Below are positions 1-12,164 of a DNA stretch of 64,000 bases, piece by piece. Position numbers and translations under genes: made by a program. Location of the stretch: positions 15,785,001 to 15,849,000 of the forward strand of contig NC_092470.1 of assembly GCF_047495875.1 (NCBI RefSeq). Reading direction: 5' to 3'. Position 1 is the first letter of the stretch. Each line of letters opens with the position of its first letter. The notes beneath the pieces were generated by a model, which saw only the letters and a list, made by a program, of their open reading frames with translations, searched no databases and was not told the origin of the DNA. This stretch comes from Pithys albifrons albifrons. Lineage: Eukaryota; Chordata; Aves; Passeriformes; Thamnophilidae.

Positions 1-2750
1 TGCCCTTGCAGGAATAATGAAAATCTGTGCCCTTCACCATCCATCAGGTCTCTGTATGACAAATATACCTACGGCTAAGCCAGGCTGACTGATGGCAGCT
101 GGACCAAAGCACTTATGGAGTAGAAGGAGATTCAGTCTGTCTGTCTATCCATCCTGAACAACTGTGTGGCAGCTTGTAATTATTTTCAGCACTTATCGTG
201 TAAAATGTTTATGGTGTTTCTCCAAACCAAGGGCCGATGCCTTGCAGTTGGCAGTGGTGCACAGATGAAATTTCTTTTTTGTTGTTAACAATTAGAGTCC
301 ATTAGGAAAAAAGAAAAAAAAAAGAAGAGATATGCCAAATTCCACAAATATAAATATTCCAAATCTAAACTTTGATGATTTTGCAGACAAGCAGAGCTTA
401 TTTCTCACTATGGATTGAAAATGTGAAGACTTGGGAGGGCTTTGCCTAGATGTGTGCTCGCTGGAAGAGAGTATAATTGAGCAGTGCTGGCCTGGCAATA
501 GCCAGGATGGCTCAGCACTGTCCCAGGACTGTCTCCCCAAATAATCCTGATCTAGCTCAGAGTACCAGCCATACTGTAGTAACTGCAGTGTTACCAGAGG
601 AAGACTGGGCTATGTGACTTCTTGCCTGTGGCAGATATCATTCATCTCTGATCTGTTTGGCCAAAGTATCTCAGATCAGTTGCATTCAGTTGCTCTCACT
701 GTCAGCAGGACAATATTTCCTCCTTGTTTTTATGTTAAACTCTCAGATTTAACCCATGGGGCATGGTTGTTCAGCAGCATTGAAGTCTCCATGGTGACAT
801 TTGTGAGGAACAGGTCCTTTGAATTTTATTCTCTTGCAAGGTCAGAATAGGAGGAGGAATGCTGAAAATTTCTCATCTCTGTGCTGAATAAACATAGCCT
901 GAAGGCAAAGCAGGGATAGTTTTGACACTGTCTGTTTAATTGTCGGAAGAGTGAAACCCCCACAGATGTGCAGCATCAGAGGCAAAGCTGGTGAGTCCAG
1001 AGTGATTATGACTGTTTCGCCTCTACCAGTGTGCTGTGGACCAGGCAAAGCAGTAAATCCATGCCAGGTTGCTCACTCCATGCTTCTCCTATGGATAAAT
1101 ATAGGCTCAGCCTCTCCCTATGGTGCTTCCTGAGAGCAGCTCGCTGCCCTTTATGCAGAGCACCAACCACCCAGCTTGCAAACCCATTCCTTTTCTCTGC
1201 CTCCCACCTCTCTGAGGGTTAATGGAAACAGGAGATGGCCTGCTGAAATGCCAGTAAACAAGGCTCAGCTGCTGAGGGGGGAGAAGGTCAAAGGACAAAA
1301 ATGAGAACAAGTCCATACGCAGCCCAGCGGCTGCTGCTGCCACCTGCCCCAGCCCCAGGATGGAAATTGTTGCTTGACTCTCCCTTCCTCCCATTGAAGG
1401 TGTCACCCTTCATCCAGGCTCTTCTTGTATTTCAGTGTATTTGCCAGAGGGTTTCTTCTTCCCCAGACCAGCAGCTCATAAAGGTCCCATGGATGCAACT
1501 TATCCCATTCTGGTTGTCTCATTTTTATGAGGAGGCACAATAGATTTTGCTGAGGAGGGGATTTGAGCCAACATGTGCAGAGCAGTGTGTGTTTGCTGCC
1601 CATCACCCACGCCACCAGGCCACCTCCATGCCTGATGCAGCATGTTACAGAAGCGGATGGCAGAGCCTGAACCATGGTGATGTGTGACCATGGATAAGCC
1701 TTGGAGCAGACTCACTTATGCTGGAAGAATCATATTTGAGAATATTTCCACCAACCACTGATAAGCAGCCACTGCTGGGGTGGGATGTAGGAGCCTTGAT
1801 ATAGGCTTTCCTATCCCTTGTGAGTGCTCCTATCCCAAGTATCAACCATCTTTCAGCAGTGCTCTGGTGATGGGATTAACATGCATTAGGAGGTTTTGTT
1901 CTCGTCTCTCACAGGGAGGATCAGATGCAGTGAAATATCTCATTTTGCTGGTTGCTTTTTGAAAAATGTGTGGTATGTGTTAACGTTAGAAAGGCAAGGT
2001 CAAAGGAACAGGACTATAGCACACAGGGCTGGAAAAACCCTAAAAGGACAAGGAGTTTGACCATGTTACCATAGTCCTGTTTGCACTGTTTTAGAAGTAG
2101 TGCAGTTGTTTGCCCTCAGCACATGTGCTGCAAGACCGTTCCTGGTTCCCAACTGTTTTCTGAGAAGAAATGTAGAAGAAAAGCTGCGGATCTTGTGTCA
2201 CTTGTCCTTCAATAAGAGACCAAACCCCTGTGCCAATTCAGCGCAGGCTCTGTCTGCTGCACCGACAGGCATTATCCTCCCTTGGGAGATTTCTGCTCTA
2301 CCCAAGGAATACAAGTTGTTGCTAATATTTATCCGAGAACTTTACATTGGCCATTCTGGCTGGAGGAATGTGAAACTGAGGTTCGGCTGTTTCAGCAGAA
2401 ATCAGCACTGAAGGGAGACTTAGTTCAGTCTGTAGGAGACAACTATGGGATGGTTTAGGAAGGATGTTGAGAGTATCAAATCCAGCTTAAGGAAGCATGG
2501 GTACAGGCAAGTTAAAACACCAAAAGACATTTAGCCAGCATTGGTACATTGCTACTGGCATCAGGTACAGCTGTTAACTAAGTCCTTTGGTGGACAGAGG
2601 GTTCCATGTGATATCTCTGCCAACTACTCTCACTGATCTGTGACCAATGCCCCCAGCCTGACCTGTTCAAACTCAGAGTCATCTCAACCTGTAACTGTTC
2701 CTCATGTGGAAGCAGAAGTGGTTTTAAGTCAACTGCTTGAGAGTAATTTA
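1..2750. other. unique non-coding sequence, no gene recognised
   Basis: Moderately AT-rich, CpG-poor sequence with many stops in all frames. The open frames here (up to about 103 aa at 2100-2411) have no recognisable domain. I see no CR1 tail or other dispersed repeat. One weak splice-like segment lies at about 1914-1971: a pyrimidine-rich acceptor ending in cacag, then a gtatgt donor-like site. Its peptide is not protein-like, so I do not call it an exon. Confidence 0.5.
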
Positions 2751-2814
2751 TACCGCTAGTACACTAGAAGTATAGAAGTATCCTTCTATGCTTCTAGGTA
2801 CTTCTAGCTTGGTA
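2751..2814. repeat. imperfect 64-nt inverted repeat (hairpin)
   Basis: The core is a 15-bp stem: CTAGAAGTATAGAAG (2764-2778) pairs with CTTCTATGCTTCTAG (2783-2797) with one non-Watson-Crick position, around a 4-nt loop TATC (2779-2782). Pairing resumes outside the core: GTAC with GTAC, CTA with TAG and TACC with GGTA, separated by short bulges, out to 2751 and 2814. The right arm also holds the repeated heptamer CTTCTAG. The arms and their extent are seen directly. The function is unknown. The tight loop argues against an ordinary microRNA precursor, and a decayed palindromic insertion is equally possible. Confidence 0.6.
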
Positions 2815-3636
2815 GGTATAGTACTAAGAGCTCTGGAGAAATTCCCTTGTAATGATGCCTCACATATTGCTTTTCTTGGCTTTTCCCTCCTGAAGTTCAT
2901 CCTCCTTCCTGGACCACAGTAATGGATCAGTGTCCAAAGAGAGTTGCACCTTCACCTAAGCAGATGTGACACTTAGGAGCAACCAGAGATGACCACTGAG
3001 TGGATCTGGGTCACACACTTGCTGCATGGCTTGAAACAAGTTCCACACTGAATGGTGCAAATGGGATGGTTATAAACCCTTTCAGGAAAACAGATTTACA
3101 GAGACAAGGGTTGTTTTGTAAGCTGTGGAGTGAAATTAGTGGTAGCCATGGCAGAAACATTGTTTTTGTGGTGAAGAAAACATTGTGTGCCCAATGCCAA
3201 TACAGTGCAACCAGCTTCCTGGAAGAGCCTTTGAGCAATTTATTTCCCTTTGGCTGTTGGCACCATCTCCCAGATGTATTCTGTTCCCTAGGGATTTTGG
3301 CTAAGCTGGTGAGTTTTCGAAAGTCAGGTCTCCAAACGCAATGTTGTTGTTGAATCAGAGTTACATTTGCCAGAAAGTCTTGGACTCAAACCTGACTGTG
3401 AGCTCTCTCCAAACTATCCTAGACTAGTGCTGTTGTCCCATCCAAGTTAGCAATCACGGATGGAATGGTTGAGGTGCTGTGAATGTGTTGGCCAATGTCT
3501 TCGCTGCCAGGTTGGAGTGGGAAGACACAGGTTGTGGTTTAGGAGGGGCACGTCTTCTCTTCCCATGCCATGAGTATTGTTGGCTCCAGTTCCCTTATGC
3601 TGAAAGTTTTAAAGGTTTTATTGCACATAAAATATT

Positions 3637-3692
3637 AGAATGTCCTGAGCTGTAAGGGACCCACAAGGATCATTGAGTCCAGCTCTTGGGAC
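3637..3692 (-). mobile_element. CR1 LINE 3'-end fragment
   Basis: The text agaatgtcctgagctgtaag, followed by ggacccacaaggatcattga and gtccagctcttgg, is the reverse complement of a CR1 tail of the subfamily with the gggacccacaaggatcat block. It is short and diverged, with no polymerase sequence. CR1 is the dominant avian retrotransposon and its copies are nearly always 5'-truncated. The fragment at 43188 belongs to the same subfamily type. Confidence 0.75.
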
Positions 3693-4210
3693 ATTGTATA
3701 TTTGAAGAGCACCTCTGAGCATGAACATTGGACAGACATTTCTTCAACGTCTCTTACAACAGGGATGCACTCTGTGTGTCTTTTATGCTCCTCATGCCCA
3801 CAGCCCCAGCTGCATGGTGGGATAAAAATTAACTGGGGTGGACAGTTCCTGAGGGGATGTTACTGCATCTGGGATGTCCCAGCAAACCACACAGTGCTTT
3901 AGGGGAGGAAAAGGAGCTGGTGTTACTGTGAAGGTGGAGTACACACCCTCTTGGCCCCCCCCAAATCCCTGAAGGCTGATGGGACACTAAAAGGAAACTA
4001 CTCACACCAGCGTTTGTCAGAATGCTGTGATTAGGAGTCATGACTCTGCTTGTGGGAGATTTCCATTTACAAAGTTAATAATGCACTGTTGGGAGGCAGC
4101 GGGGAACAAAAAGCTGGATTTTTAAACTGTTAATTATCAAGGTCACATTGCTTTTATGCTGGATTTTCCTGCTGTGGTGTTTTAGTTTTATTACTGTTGT
4201 ATTTGTTAGG

Positions 4211-4316
4211 ATGGAATCACACAAGGATTTCGGTTGGAAGGAACCTTAAAGACCTTCTAGTTCCAACCTCACTGCCATTGGCAGGGACACTTTCCACTAG
4301 ATCAGGTTGCTCAGGA
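4211..4316 (-). mobile_element. CR1 LINE 3'-end fragment
   Basis: The motifs atggaatcac, ggttggaaggaaccttaaag, gttccaacc, gcagggacactttccactag and atcaggttgctcagg occur in the standard reverse-complement CR1 tail order. It is truncated after about 105 bp and holds no coding part. It lies about 570 bp from the CR1 fragment at 3637, but the subfamily differs, so it is a separate insertion. Confidence 0.85.
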
Positions 4317-6649
4317 TATAGCTGGGATGAGTATGGATGAGCACTGAGAGAATTTTTCCTGTAGAACATGCTTTTTATTTCCCAAACAGGCAGTTCATGT
4401 GTTTCTTGTTCATAGCAGCGTATTTCTGGAAGACAAGTAATTTTCATCCTTTTAAAAGGACTTGGGGAAAAAAGGGCCATCATTTCCAGGCAGAAATTTT
4501 TCTGAGGAGGATATTTTTGCGCCTGGCTAAGAAGAGACACAAAAAGGTCACAGAAAATTAAAATCACATGCTCAGAACATTTTGGGGCAGGTGTTTTTCC
4601 TAAGCCAGAATTCAGTCTTTGGAGGGTGTATCCCAGGATTTGTGCTCCTCCTAACATTTCATTTGTTGCACCAGTACTACTGGAGGGTGAATGATTTCAT
4701 ACTCCCTACAGCCTGGTTTTCTCTGGACCCAGCTCAGTAACATTGCTTTAAAACACTGCAATTTTGCAACAAGAAGGAAGCCTCAGACAAATGCTCCGGT
4801 CTGGCTGCTCATTGCTGCTTTTCACTTGGCATGTAGGCTACAGATGAGGAATGCACAGAATTTCCTTTTCCACCCTGTCAGATCCTCTGTCTCGAGCCTG
4901 GCCCAGCCCCAAGAGCACAACGGATGCAGCTGGAGAAGGGCAGGTCCAATCTTGCTGCTAAGCCCCAATGACACTTAACCTCCTCTGCTGTGCAATCTGC
5001 CAGCAGCTGGAGGTGGATGCTCATAAGTGGCCGAGCATCAGCTGCTGCTTGTTGAAATGGGCTGTTTGTGAGGGAAGAGGAGTTTATTTCCCAGACTGGA
5101 GAGGTGATGGAGCCCAGGGTTCTCATGGAAAAAGAAAGAGGTGGCCTTGAATCTGAATGAAGGTTTTCCTGGTTTTGCATCTTGATTTTTCCCTTGAGCA
5201 GGTAATGGAACTGCAGACTGTCTCTCTGCCTTGCTGATTGCAGCCAGCAGCTTTGTCCCAGTGTGAAAACTGACTGCAACTAATTGTAATTCCTTAGTGT
5301 CAGCAGTAGGTGGGAATCAATAGGGAGCTTGAGCTATCAAATAGTGAGACCACTTAATCCCTTTTGTTGCTCTAGGAAAGGTGTTTGGGAGGAACGTTAA
5401 GCTCTTTGGGGCAGATTGTCTTCTTGGTGACACCTATGCTCTGTGAGACAGTGGGGCTTTCCCACAGGTTTGTTAGTTTGGCCTTGATTGCAATGGGGGC
5501 TGTAAACACAGGATTAGATTCTGTCTTATCTCATTCCCCAAAATTATTTTTCTTGGCCTGGAATGGAACATGAATTGGCTTCTTTCCTAAAGCAGCTGTA
5601 CAGCAAAGACGGGTTTGAATGAACCTCTTTCCCTTGAGCTTAGGAACAACTCAACATGGGTAGAAAGCTGCTATTGCATCACTGGTACAGGAATAGCTAT
5701 AATTGACACCATGTACAAAGATAATATACTGATTATTAACAGTGATGGCTGTACTGGTCACAACTATCTTTATTACATGAAGAATGCAAGCTATATCCCA
5801 AGGACACTGCTGAGAAATGGAGAAAGGCTTCTGGTTTCGTTTGGGTTCTTCCCCCCCCCCCCCGCCCTTGCCAGTGGAAACATCCCAGCAAACAGTGTAT
5901 AAATTGCTGGAAGAAAGTCAGACTTCAGAAGACATTAGAAAATATTCCTCTTCCTCCCCAGACTATAGATTTCCTTTATTGGAAGAACAGTGCCTTGAAA
6001 TAGCCCCTAATAAAATTGGCTGTTTAATTAGTCTTCATTTAATTTATGTATTTAATTTTGCTGGAATGGTTAAAGACTGCTGAGACTGAGGGAAATTCCT
6101 TTCTGTTTTTCCTATGTATTTCCTTATCTTAGAATTTTTAGGGCTGTCAAATGTTCTCTTCTGGTTTTGCTAGGAGGTCTTCCTTAGCTGAGTAGAGGCA
6201 AGTTTGCCTAATAATGTTTATTAACTTAATCAAAATATTAACAAAGACCTCTTTTAAACAAAGTGCTGGCTATGCACTGGAATGAAATAACTGTTAACAA
6301 AACCTACGAGTTTAAACTAGAAAAGAACTTTCCGCAATCATTCAGTTTTGTGTTCCTAATGGTGTCATTATTTTGCTATTCAGTAACCATATAGAGCTCA
6401 ACTCTCACTTGAATTTCTCACATCAAAAATCAAAGAGAAATGAAAAGTAATTTCTACAGAGACATTTTTCAGACTTCTCTCTCCAGCAAAAATGAATCTA
6501 ATCTTAATCCTATGTATTGCTGTCCCTGGCCTCTTGGCCACTTGGGTTGGATATAGTTTAACCCAAAGCAATCATCAGGTCATGGTGACTCTGGAAACAA
6601 TTTTTTTTTCTCCAAACTGAACTACTTTGTTCTTGTCTCTTTCCTCCAG
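4317..6649. other. unique non-coding sequence
   Basis: No gene or dispersed repeat is recognised. Open frames reach 146 aa (minus, 4217-4657, overlapping the CR1 fragment) and 133 aa (minus, 4878-5279), with no motifs or domain signature. The 5.9-6.6 kb part is AT-rich, with several taat-type sites and no clear clustering. A C run lies at 5851-5863. Confidence 0.45.
5851..5863 (+). repeat. C13 homopolymer
   Basis: Thirteen consecutive C residues lie just 5' of gcccttgccagtgg. This is low-complexity sequence. It shifts frame between two overlapping plus-strand open frames, which shows that those frames are not constrained. Its length may vary between individuals or between sequencing runs. 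Confidence 0.9.
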
Positions 6650-6761
6650 TTGCGATAAAGCAAAAGGCTTCAATTTTCTCCAGGGAGATCAGCAGCGGCA
6701 GAACAAGTGCCATGCTAATGAAATCCTGTCTTGGTTTAATCTAAGCAGGGATTCGGGTTAA
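6650..6761 (+). other. candidate terminal exon or conserved element (weak)
   Basis: A strong acceptor-like tract (ttgttcttgtctctttcctccag, ending 6649) is followed by a 36-codon open frame from TGC at 6651 to TAA at 6759-6761. The frame is rich in polar residues (it starts CDKAKGFNFLQGDQQ) and looks more protein-like than its neighbours. I do not recognise the peptide. No good internal donor follows, so if real it would be a last exon. A conserved non-coding element would also fit, because the segment includes catgctaatgaaatc, an octamer/homeodomain-like string. The chance explanation remains likely. Confidence 0.15.
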
Positions 6762-9700
6762 ATGCTGTTTGTTCAGTGACCCCCCCCCCCCAGCACAGAA
6801 GTGCCCTGGGGATGGCTCAGACTGTAGGACAGTCCTGTGGAGACCAAGCCTGGGGGCTGAACCCAAGTGGTGGTATCCCAGTGCTGATGTTATCCGCAGC
6901 TCCTAATGCTTTGCTGGTTATGACAGGGATAGAGTGGAGGGGGAAAAGTAACTGGTCTCCTCTGTATCACTGGGAATAGCTTTGTAAGGTGATCAGCCAC
7001 CACAGTGATGCCTTGTCGCTCTTCTCCCTGTACTGGGGATGCCAAGCAGGTGATGGGGAGCAGGAAGGGTGCTGCCATCTTGCTGCTCGGCAAAGCATCC
7101 CCAGAACCCCCTGCAGCTGGCACAGGATGTACATGCTGTACCATCCATCTGCAGCAGGCAGGTAAGAGCACAGCCCCACCTTGCCATTGGATGGTGTGGA
7201 AAATTCCCTCTCAGCCTCTGATGCATATTACAATGATTCAGGATGTAGAAAATGGACAGCATTTGAAGTGTTTCCTTATAGGATAATCAGAGGAAGTCAT
7301 TGTATTAAATATCCATTTGTGTCATTAGCCTTTTATTTGGTGCTTTGTCCAGACATCCTGTTTGCTTCCCCTTTGAAGTAATGAATATATTTCCCGTGTG
7401 CCAGGTCCGATCCAAAGCTCTCATGTAAGAGCAAAGCAAGCTGAGACCAGCCGTGTACTCAGTGAAGAAGGACGTCTCCAGACTCACCTCATGTGAGGAT
7501 CTTTGGGATAAATATAGAGCAGTGTTTATTGGTTGCCCTTAAAACCACAGTCCTTGGGCTGCTCTGCCTAGAGATTATAGCTACCTGCTCCCTGCCCTAT
7601 AGCAGAGAGGTTTCTGACATTTGAGACCACACTATTGTGGTGGGACATTACAGAAACATCACCAGGTCTTCCTGACTGGTCCAGAGGTCTTTTCTGGCTC
7701 ACAGGGTGCACAGAGTGAATGCTGTACCATAACACTGTAGTTTAGAAGGTATCAGGTGCAGGAATTGGGACCTCTCAGCCGTTAAACCTGGGAAATTGCA
7801 CAACTGCTCTGCATCCTTCTCCCTGCCTCCTTTCAGCTCTCACTGATTAAGCTCCCATTGCCTTTCATGCAAGGAGGATCCATGTCCAGCTACTTGTCTG
7901 CAGTAATTGCTTCTTCATGCCTGCTGCCTTAGTCATTCTCAGGGCTCAACCTGTGATCTCCACACTGGCAGCAAAGGCCACTGTCACTAAATCTGTGTCT
8001 GGGAGAAAAGATAGAGGTTTTGTATATGGGGTGTGGGGGTGGGGCCATGACATATGCTAATGGTAGATTACAGCCACATCCAAGGTGCACATTAAATACC
8101 AGGAGGAGTGCTGTGCCAGCATATGGGATCCTGCCCAACAAACAGCTGGAGGAGCTGAATAACCCCTTTGAATGCCTCTTCACTCCTGACAAGAATGGGG
8201 AGGGAAAGGGAAGGAAACCAACTATTTGTGTCTATCAAACCAGTGCAAACCTCTTTTACTGCCAGATTGGGAAGGGTTAATCAGGGAAGCATAGCCCCTA
8301 AGGACTCAGACTGTTGTTCTATGCAGATTGGCTTGTTCTTGTTTCTTCTATTGATCGAAATCACTCAGAGCTGTGCCTGTAACAAACTGCCTTAAATCAT
8401 TGCAATCATAATAAGCACACCTTGGTAAATAATGCATGAGATGTCCGTAAGCCTGTATTCATTAGAAGGAAGGTGCATATAGACCTTGGTAATCATCAGG
8501 GCTTGAGAGGGGGCTTGACTGGTTGGATTGAGATGTAGTAGCTGCGAGGGATGAGCCCTGAACTGAGCTGGGTTTCAGAAAAGCTCCCCAGCCCCTCAAG
8601 ATGTTGGAAATATAGACAGGCTCCTTTTCAAGTTCATGAATTTTGCACGAGATGTTTAAAATGCCTCCAAGGTTCACAGCATAATACAGGTTGGGCGGAA
8701 GCAGGCTTGTGGCAAGTCTCCAAATAGCATAATAGCAAGGCATCACAATTAATAGTGTTTAATATATCTTAGTGACAACAAAACACAGAGTGGGTAACAA
8801 GTTTTGCTGTGAAAGCCTCATAGCCAAGTTAATGGTCTGGATATTAGAAGCCTTTGTTTTAAAATGCAAATTAAAAATGCTTAGTTTTCCATTTGTCTTG
8901 AGGCATGGTGTTAAATTGTGGAGCTGCTTAAGGGCAACTTTGCTTGGGCTGGGGGTTGGTGCAGTCCTTGGCCAGACCCCAAAGCAGGGCAGGCTTGGAT
9001 GCTGTAGCCTTCATTAGAAGGTTCCCAGGGCAATTTGCTGGAAAAATTAGTTATGTGGTAATTTTCATTCTAGGGAGATGATTTTTTATTTGTTGGTAAA
9101 TGCCAATGATAAGTTTGGCTTTTGTCTGATTACAAGAGATGGAGGAGGAGGAGGAGGCACAACATTCCTAGTTATATCAGACAGCTGCAGATGGTGATGG
9201 GTCATTTCACTCCATTATGATTTCTGGCAAGTGAGTATTAAAGGGGGTGTGAGGGCATCCTTTCTCAGCAGTGACTTCATTTGGCTGTCTAAACAAACAG
9301 CCGTTCCTCACCAGGTCTAAAAGGCCTTGTATTTTTTTCCCTCCATGAAGGGAAAAGAAATACCTAAAGTGAAAATAGCACCAATAGGCTGTATCTGCTT
9401 GACAGCCATTGTGGTCTCTGCCTCCTGCAAAACAGCAGTGATGTGAGCAGGGAAAACTCACTCGTCCATGCTCAGCCCTGACCGGGTGCCTTCATGGGCA
9501 GATGAGTGGGTTCAAAAGTCCAGACCCCCAAACTCAGAGCTTCTGTTCACACTGGTCGGCTCTAGGTTGTCTGCATCAGGTATACAGGTCAGGTCTGCTG
9601 AGAGTACTCACAGTGGGCTGAGTAAAATCTGAGCTTGCACAGGACATGAAGGTCTTAAGGAGCAATTGCTGAACCCTTGTAAGTTTGTGCTGGTGGGACA

Positions 9701-9879
9701 GATGAGCCTCTAGTGTGCTTGGTCTACCTGAGATTGACTGGCTTCTGAAAAACAAGTGTGGGAACTGATCTTGTGAATGAGTCTGGTCCTGAGAATGGGT
9801 GAACCTGTCTGCTAGCTCAATATGCAGCCCACTTCTACCTGTCCTCCTGCCCCCATCCTTCACTGCTGTAGCCACTTGC
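6762..9879. other. unique non-coding sequence with short low-complexity tracts
   Basis: No gene or transposon is recognised. C12 lies at 6780-6791 and a (GGA)n tract at 9141-9158. AT-rich stretches around 8395-8460 and 8740-8890 carry many taat/atta strings and could be regulatory. The open frames (up to 101 aa, minus, 9576-9881) run into a CR1 tail or carry no motif. Confidence 0.45.
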
Positions 9880-10030
9880 ACAGAATCACAAAATGGTTTG
9901 GGTTGGAAGGGACCTTAAAGATCATCTCATTCCAAAACCCATCATAGACAGGGCTACCTCCCACTAGACCAGGTTGCTCAGAGCTCCGCCCAGCCTGGCC
10001 TTGAAAGCATCTGAAGGTTCACCTTGCCAT
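9880..10030 (-). mobile_element. CR1 LINE 3'-end fragment
   Basis: Clear reverse-complement CR1 tail. In order it shows acagaatcacaaaatggttt, gggttggaagggaccttaaa, gatcatctcattccaaaacc, gacagggctacctcccacta, gaccaggttgctcagagctc and cagcctggccttgaaagcat. It is recognisable to about 10030 and is one of the best-preserved copies here. It is 5'-truncated with no reverse-transcriptase sequence. Confidence 0.93.
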
Positions 10031-11032
10031 GCATCAAACCTCAGCAACCCCCCTCTTTTTGAAGTCAGGAAGCAGAAAATTTAGAAGTGCTTAGAAATCT
10101 ACTGTTCCTGTAAGATATCCTTTTTGAGAGTGCCAAGAGATCAGCTGGTTTGGAAAAACACCTCAGCTTTACTTCTTTCTGAACCAAACCAGAGCACTTT
10201 TTAGATACAAACAATTTAAACTTATGTCAGATCCCTAAGTAGGCTACATCTCAGATAAAGTTAAAAGCCCATCTCTCCTGTTGGCAGCCACTTCTTAAAT
10301 TTTCATTAAACTGCTCTACCTTAACCTCTAAAGCTGCATTTTTGTCCTTGATACTCTTCCCAGAAGGCTGTTGCAGAAATTCACAGCTGGTGGCTATGGT
10401 TAAATATAAGGAAGAATAGTAAAACTTTTCCTCTCTAAAAGTACGTTTCTGAGTGCCAAGCTCAGCCTTATCTCCAGGAACAGTCTGTAAACGTTGAGAT
10501 GATTTTTGGATCCATTTTTTTTTTTACAGAATCAATTATTTTTACTTCTAGTGTAATTAAAGAAATAAATCCCCAAGCAGCTCAGCCCATCTAAAGCAGA
10601 GTCCCTCACAGAAAAGTGTGATCCTAGCTATTTTATAGTTAAACTATATTAAACTGCATCATCTCTCAGAGAGAGAATCAGAATGATAAAGAGAGAAAGG
10701 GTCAGTAAATTTTCACCTGATACAGTTAGACTGGAAAAAAACCATCAGCAAACCCAAGAGAAAGTTAATAAACAGGGAAATGTTTCCAAGCTGTCTTGGA
10801 TGCTGTTGGCCTTTTCATGGTCATAAGAGACGTGGCAATTTGTAGCCATGAAACTGTCAGGTTTAGTCAAGGTCCCCTGGAAGTGGAGTCCCAGTATGGG
10901 TGTTCTGTGCAGGGTCATGGGGTGCTGAAACTGCATGTGGTGTGTAACACATCTGCTGGCCTGGCTGCTCCGGAGGCAGCGTTGCCCTGCAGACACGGTC
11001 AGAGCACATCAGACTGGCTTTCTTTGGTAACC

Positions 11033-11106
11033 TGAGCCAGGATTTGAGCTGAGGCCTCCAGAGGTGAAAGGCTAATACGCTGACCTCCCTCCCTGCCACT
11101 GAGCCC
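11033..11106 (-). mobile_element. tRNA-derived SINE remnant (head region)
   Basis: Read on the minus strand, the segment begins with gggctcagtggc, which resembles a tRNA/Pol III A box, and ends with gctcaaatcc (11040-11049), which resembles a B box. The box spacing of about 46-57 nt fits a tRNA. It is too diverged to be a functional tRNA gene. The string between the boxes (gcctttcacctctggaggcc) resembles the minus-strand segments at 26403-26450 and 33695-33740. This suggests three copies of one ancient SINE family, which I cannot name with certainty. Confidence 0.5.
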
Positions 11107-11421
11107 CCGTCGCTTTGTTAAGACAATGCACTAACTTTGGGAAATCACTCATGAAACCCACAGACGATGCGCAGGGATAATTCAATGGCTACTGGGCTGT
11201 TTGCTCTGTGATGGTCAGCAAACAGGCTGTAAAGAAAATTCAGCAAGATCCTGGACAAAAGGAGAGGACAATCAACTAGAAAGCTTGCTGGGTTCAGTTA
11301 TGGGCTGGCTTCCCCCACCCCCAACCATTTGCCCCCCCTAAGGCAAGATCTCTCACAAGTAGGTTTCTCTAAGGTCTCAGAACAGCATGCTGAGGTATTA
11401 GGCTCATAAAGGGTTTCTTAT

Positions 11422-11532
11422 TCACACAAAGTCCTGTAGTTGCTGTGAAAGCTTGTACAGATTGTGTCTGGCTGAGGCCACAATGCTGGAAGTGGAAGAG
11501 GCTGGGATGTTCTTACTGCTGGGAAATCCAGG
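11422..11532 (-). other. candidate minus-strand terminal coding exon
   Basis: On the minus strand, a pyrimidine-rich acceptor (actcttctcttctttgcag) ends at 11533. A 36-codon open frame follows from CCT (11530-11532) to the stop TGA (11422-11424). The peptide starts PGFPSSKNIPASSTS and ends LYKLSQQLQDFV. It has balanced composition and about 55% GC at third positions, above the apparent background. I do not recognise it and cannot see a polyadenylation signal at the expected distance. It would be phase-compatible with the candidate at 20997-21100, but no gene model is established. Confidence 0.22.
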
Positions 11533-11907
11533 CTGCAAAGAAGAGAAGAGTAGTTAAAGCCCGTAAATAGTTCTCAACTAATGAAATTGCGGGGTGGGGA
11601 AAAGGGGAAAATAGCGCTTTTTTAAGGCAGATGAGGCTAACATGCCTCCCAACATATTTTCTGCTCATAAAACAGTCTGAGTTTCTAGGTAACTAGTGGA
11701 GATACCCCAGGGAGAAGTTTCTAAGGGTTTCCCACAGTTGCCAGCTTTGAATAACCAAGTGCTGGCCATTAAGTCAATCTTATACAGTGTGGCTTGTCCC
11801 ATCCCACCTCTCCTGAGATTCACTTGTGTATGAAGCAAACCTGAAAGCCTGGATGTCCTTCATGTTGGGAGACCCACCATTGGGATCCAACATTCACCAA
11901 GTGTAAG

Positions 11908-11990
11908 ACAAGGAGGGACCATTTTTATGTGACCCAGTCTGATCTCCTGGATAGCTCTACTGAAATTCCAGTTTTGTTCTCTATGTTCAG
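11908..11990 (-). mobile_element. old CR1-like fragment (amniote type)
   Basis: The text aggagggaccatttttatgt followed by gacccagtctgatctcctgg matches, with divergence, the widely shared amniote CR1 tail pattern (agaagggaccatt..gatcat.tagtctgacctcctg). It is more decayed than the other CR1 tails in the window, so it is probably an older subfamily. The boundaries are approximate. Confidence 0.5.
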
Positions 11991-12150
11991 TGTTGTTCTG
12001 GCTCCTGGGACTGTCCATCCTCTCACAGAGCCATATTCTTAGGATGACTTGTTCACCTGCTGGATTGAGATTTAGAGTCTGACATATATTCATAAGATAG
12101 TGATCCTGCTCTGGATCTTACTGTTTCTTTCTTTATTTTGTTTTATTTCA

Positions 12151-12164
12151 AAATAAATTTATTT
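12151..12164. repeat. 14-bp AT palindrome
   Basis: AAATAAATTTATTT is a perfect palindrome within an AT-rich tract. With such low complexity this may well be chance. Confidence 0.6.

Noticed and set aside
11033..11106. Functional tRNA gene
   Set aside because: A- and B-box-like strings exist, but I could not see a proper acceptor stem, anticodon arm or CCA-adjacent pairing. It fits a SINE head better.
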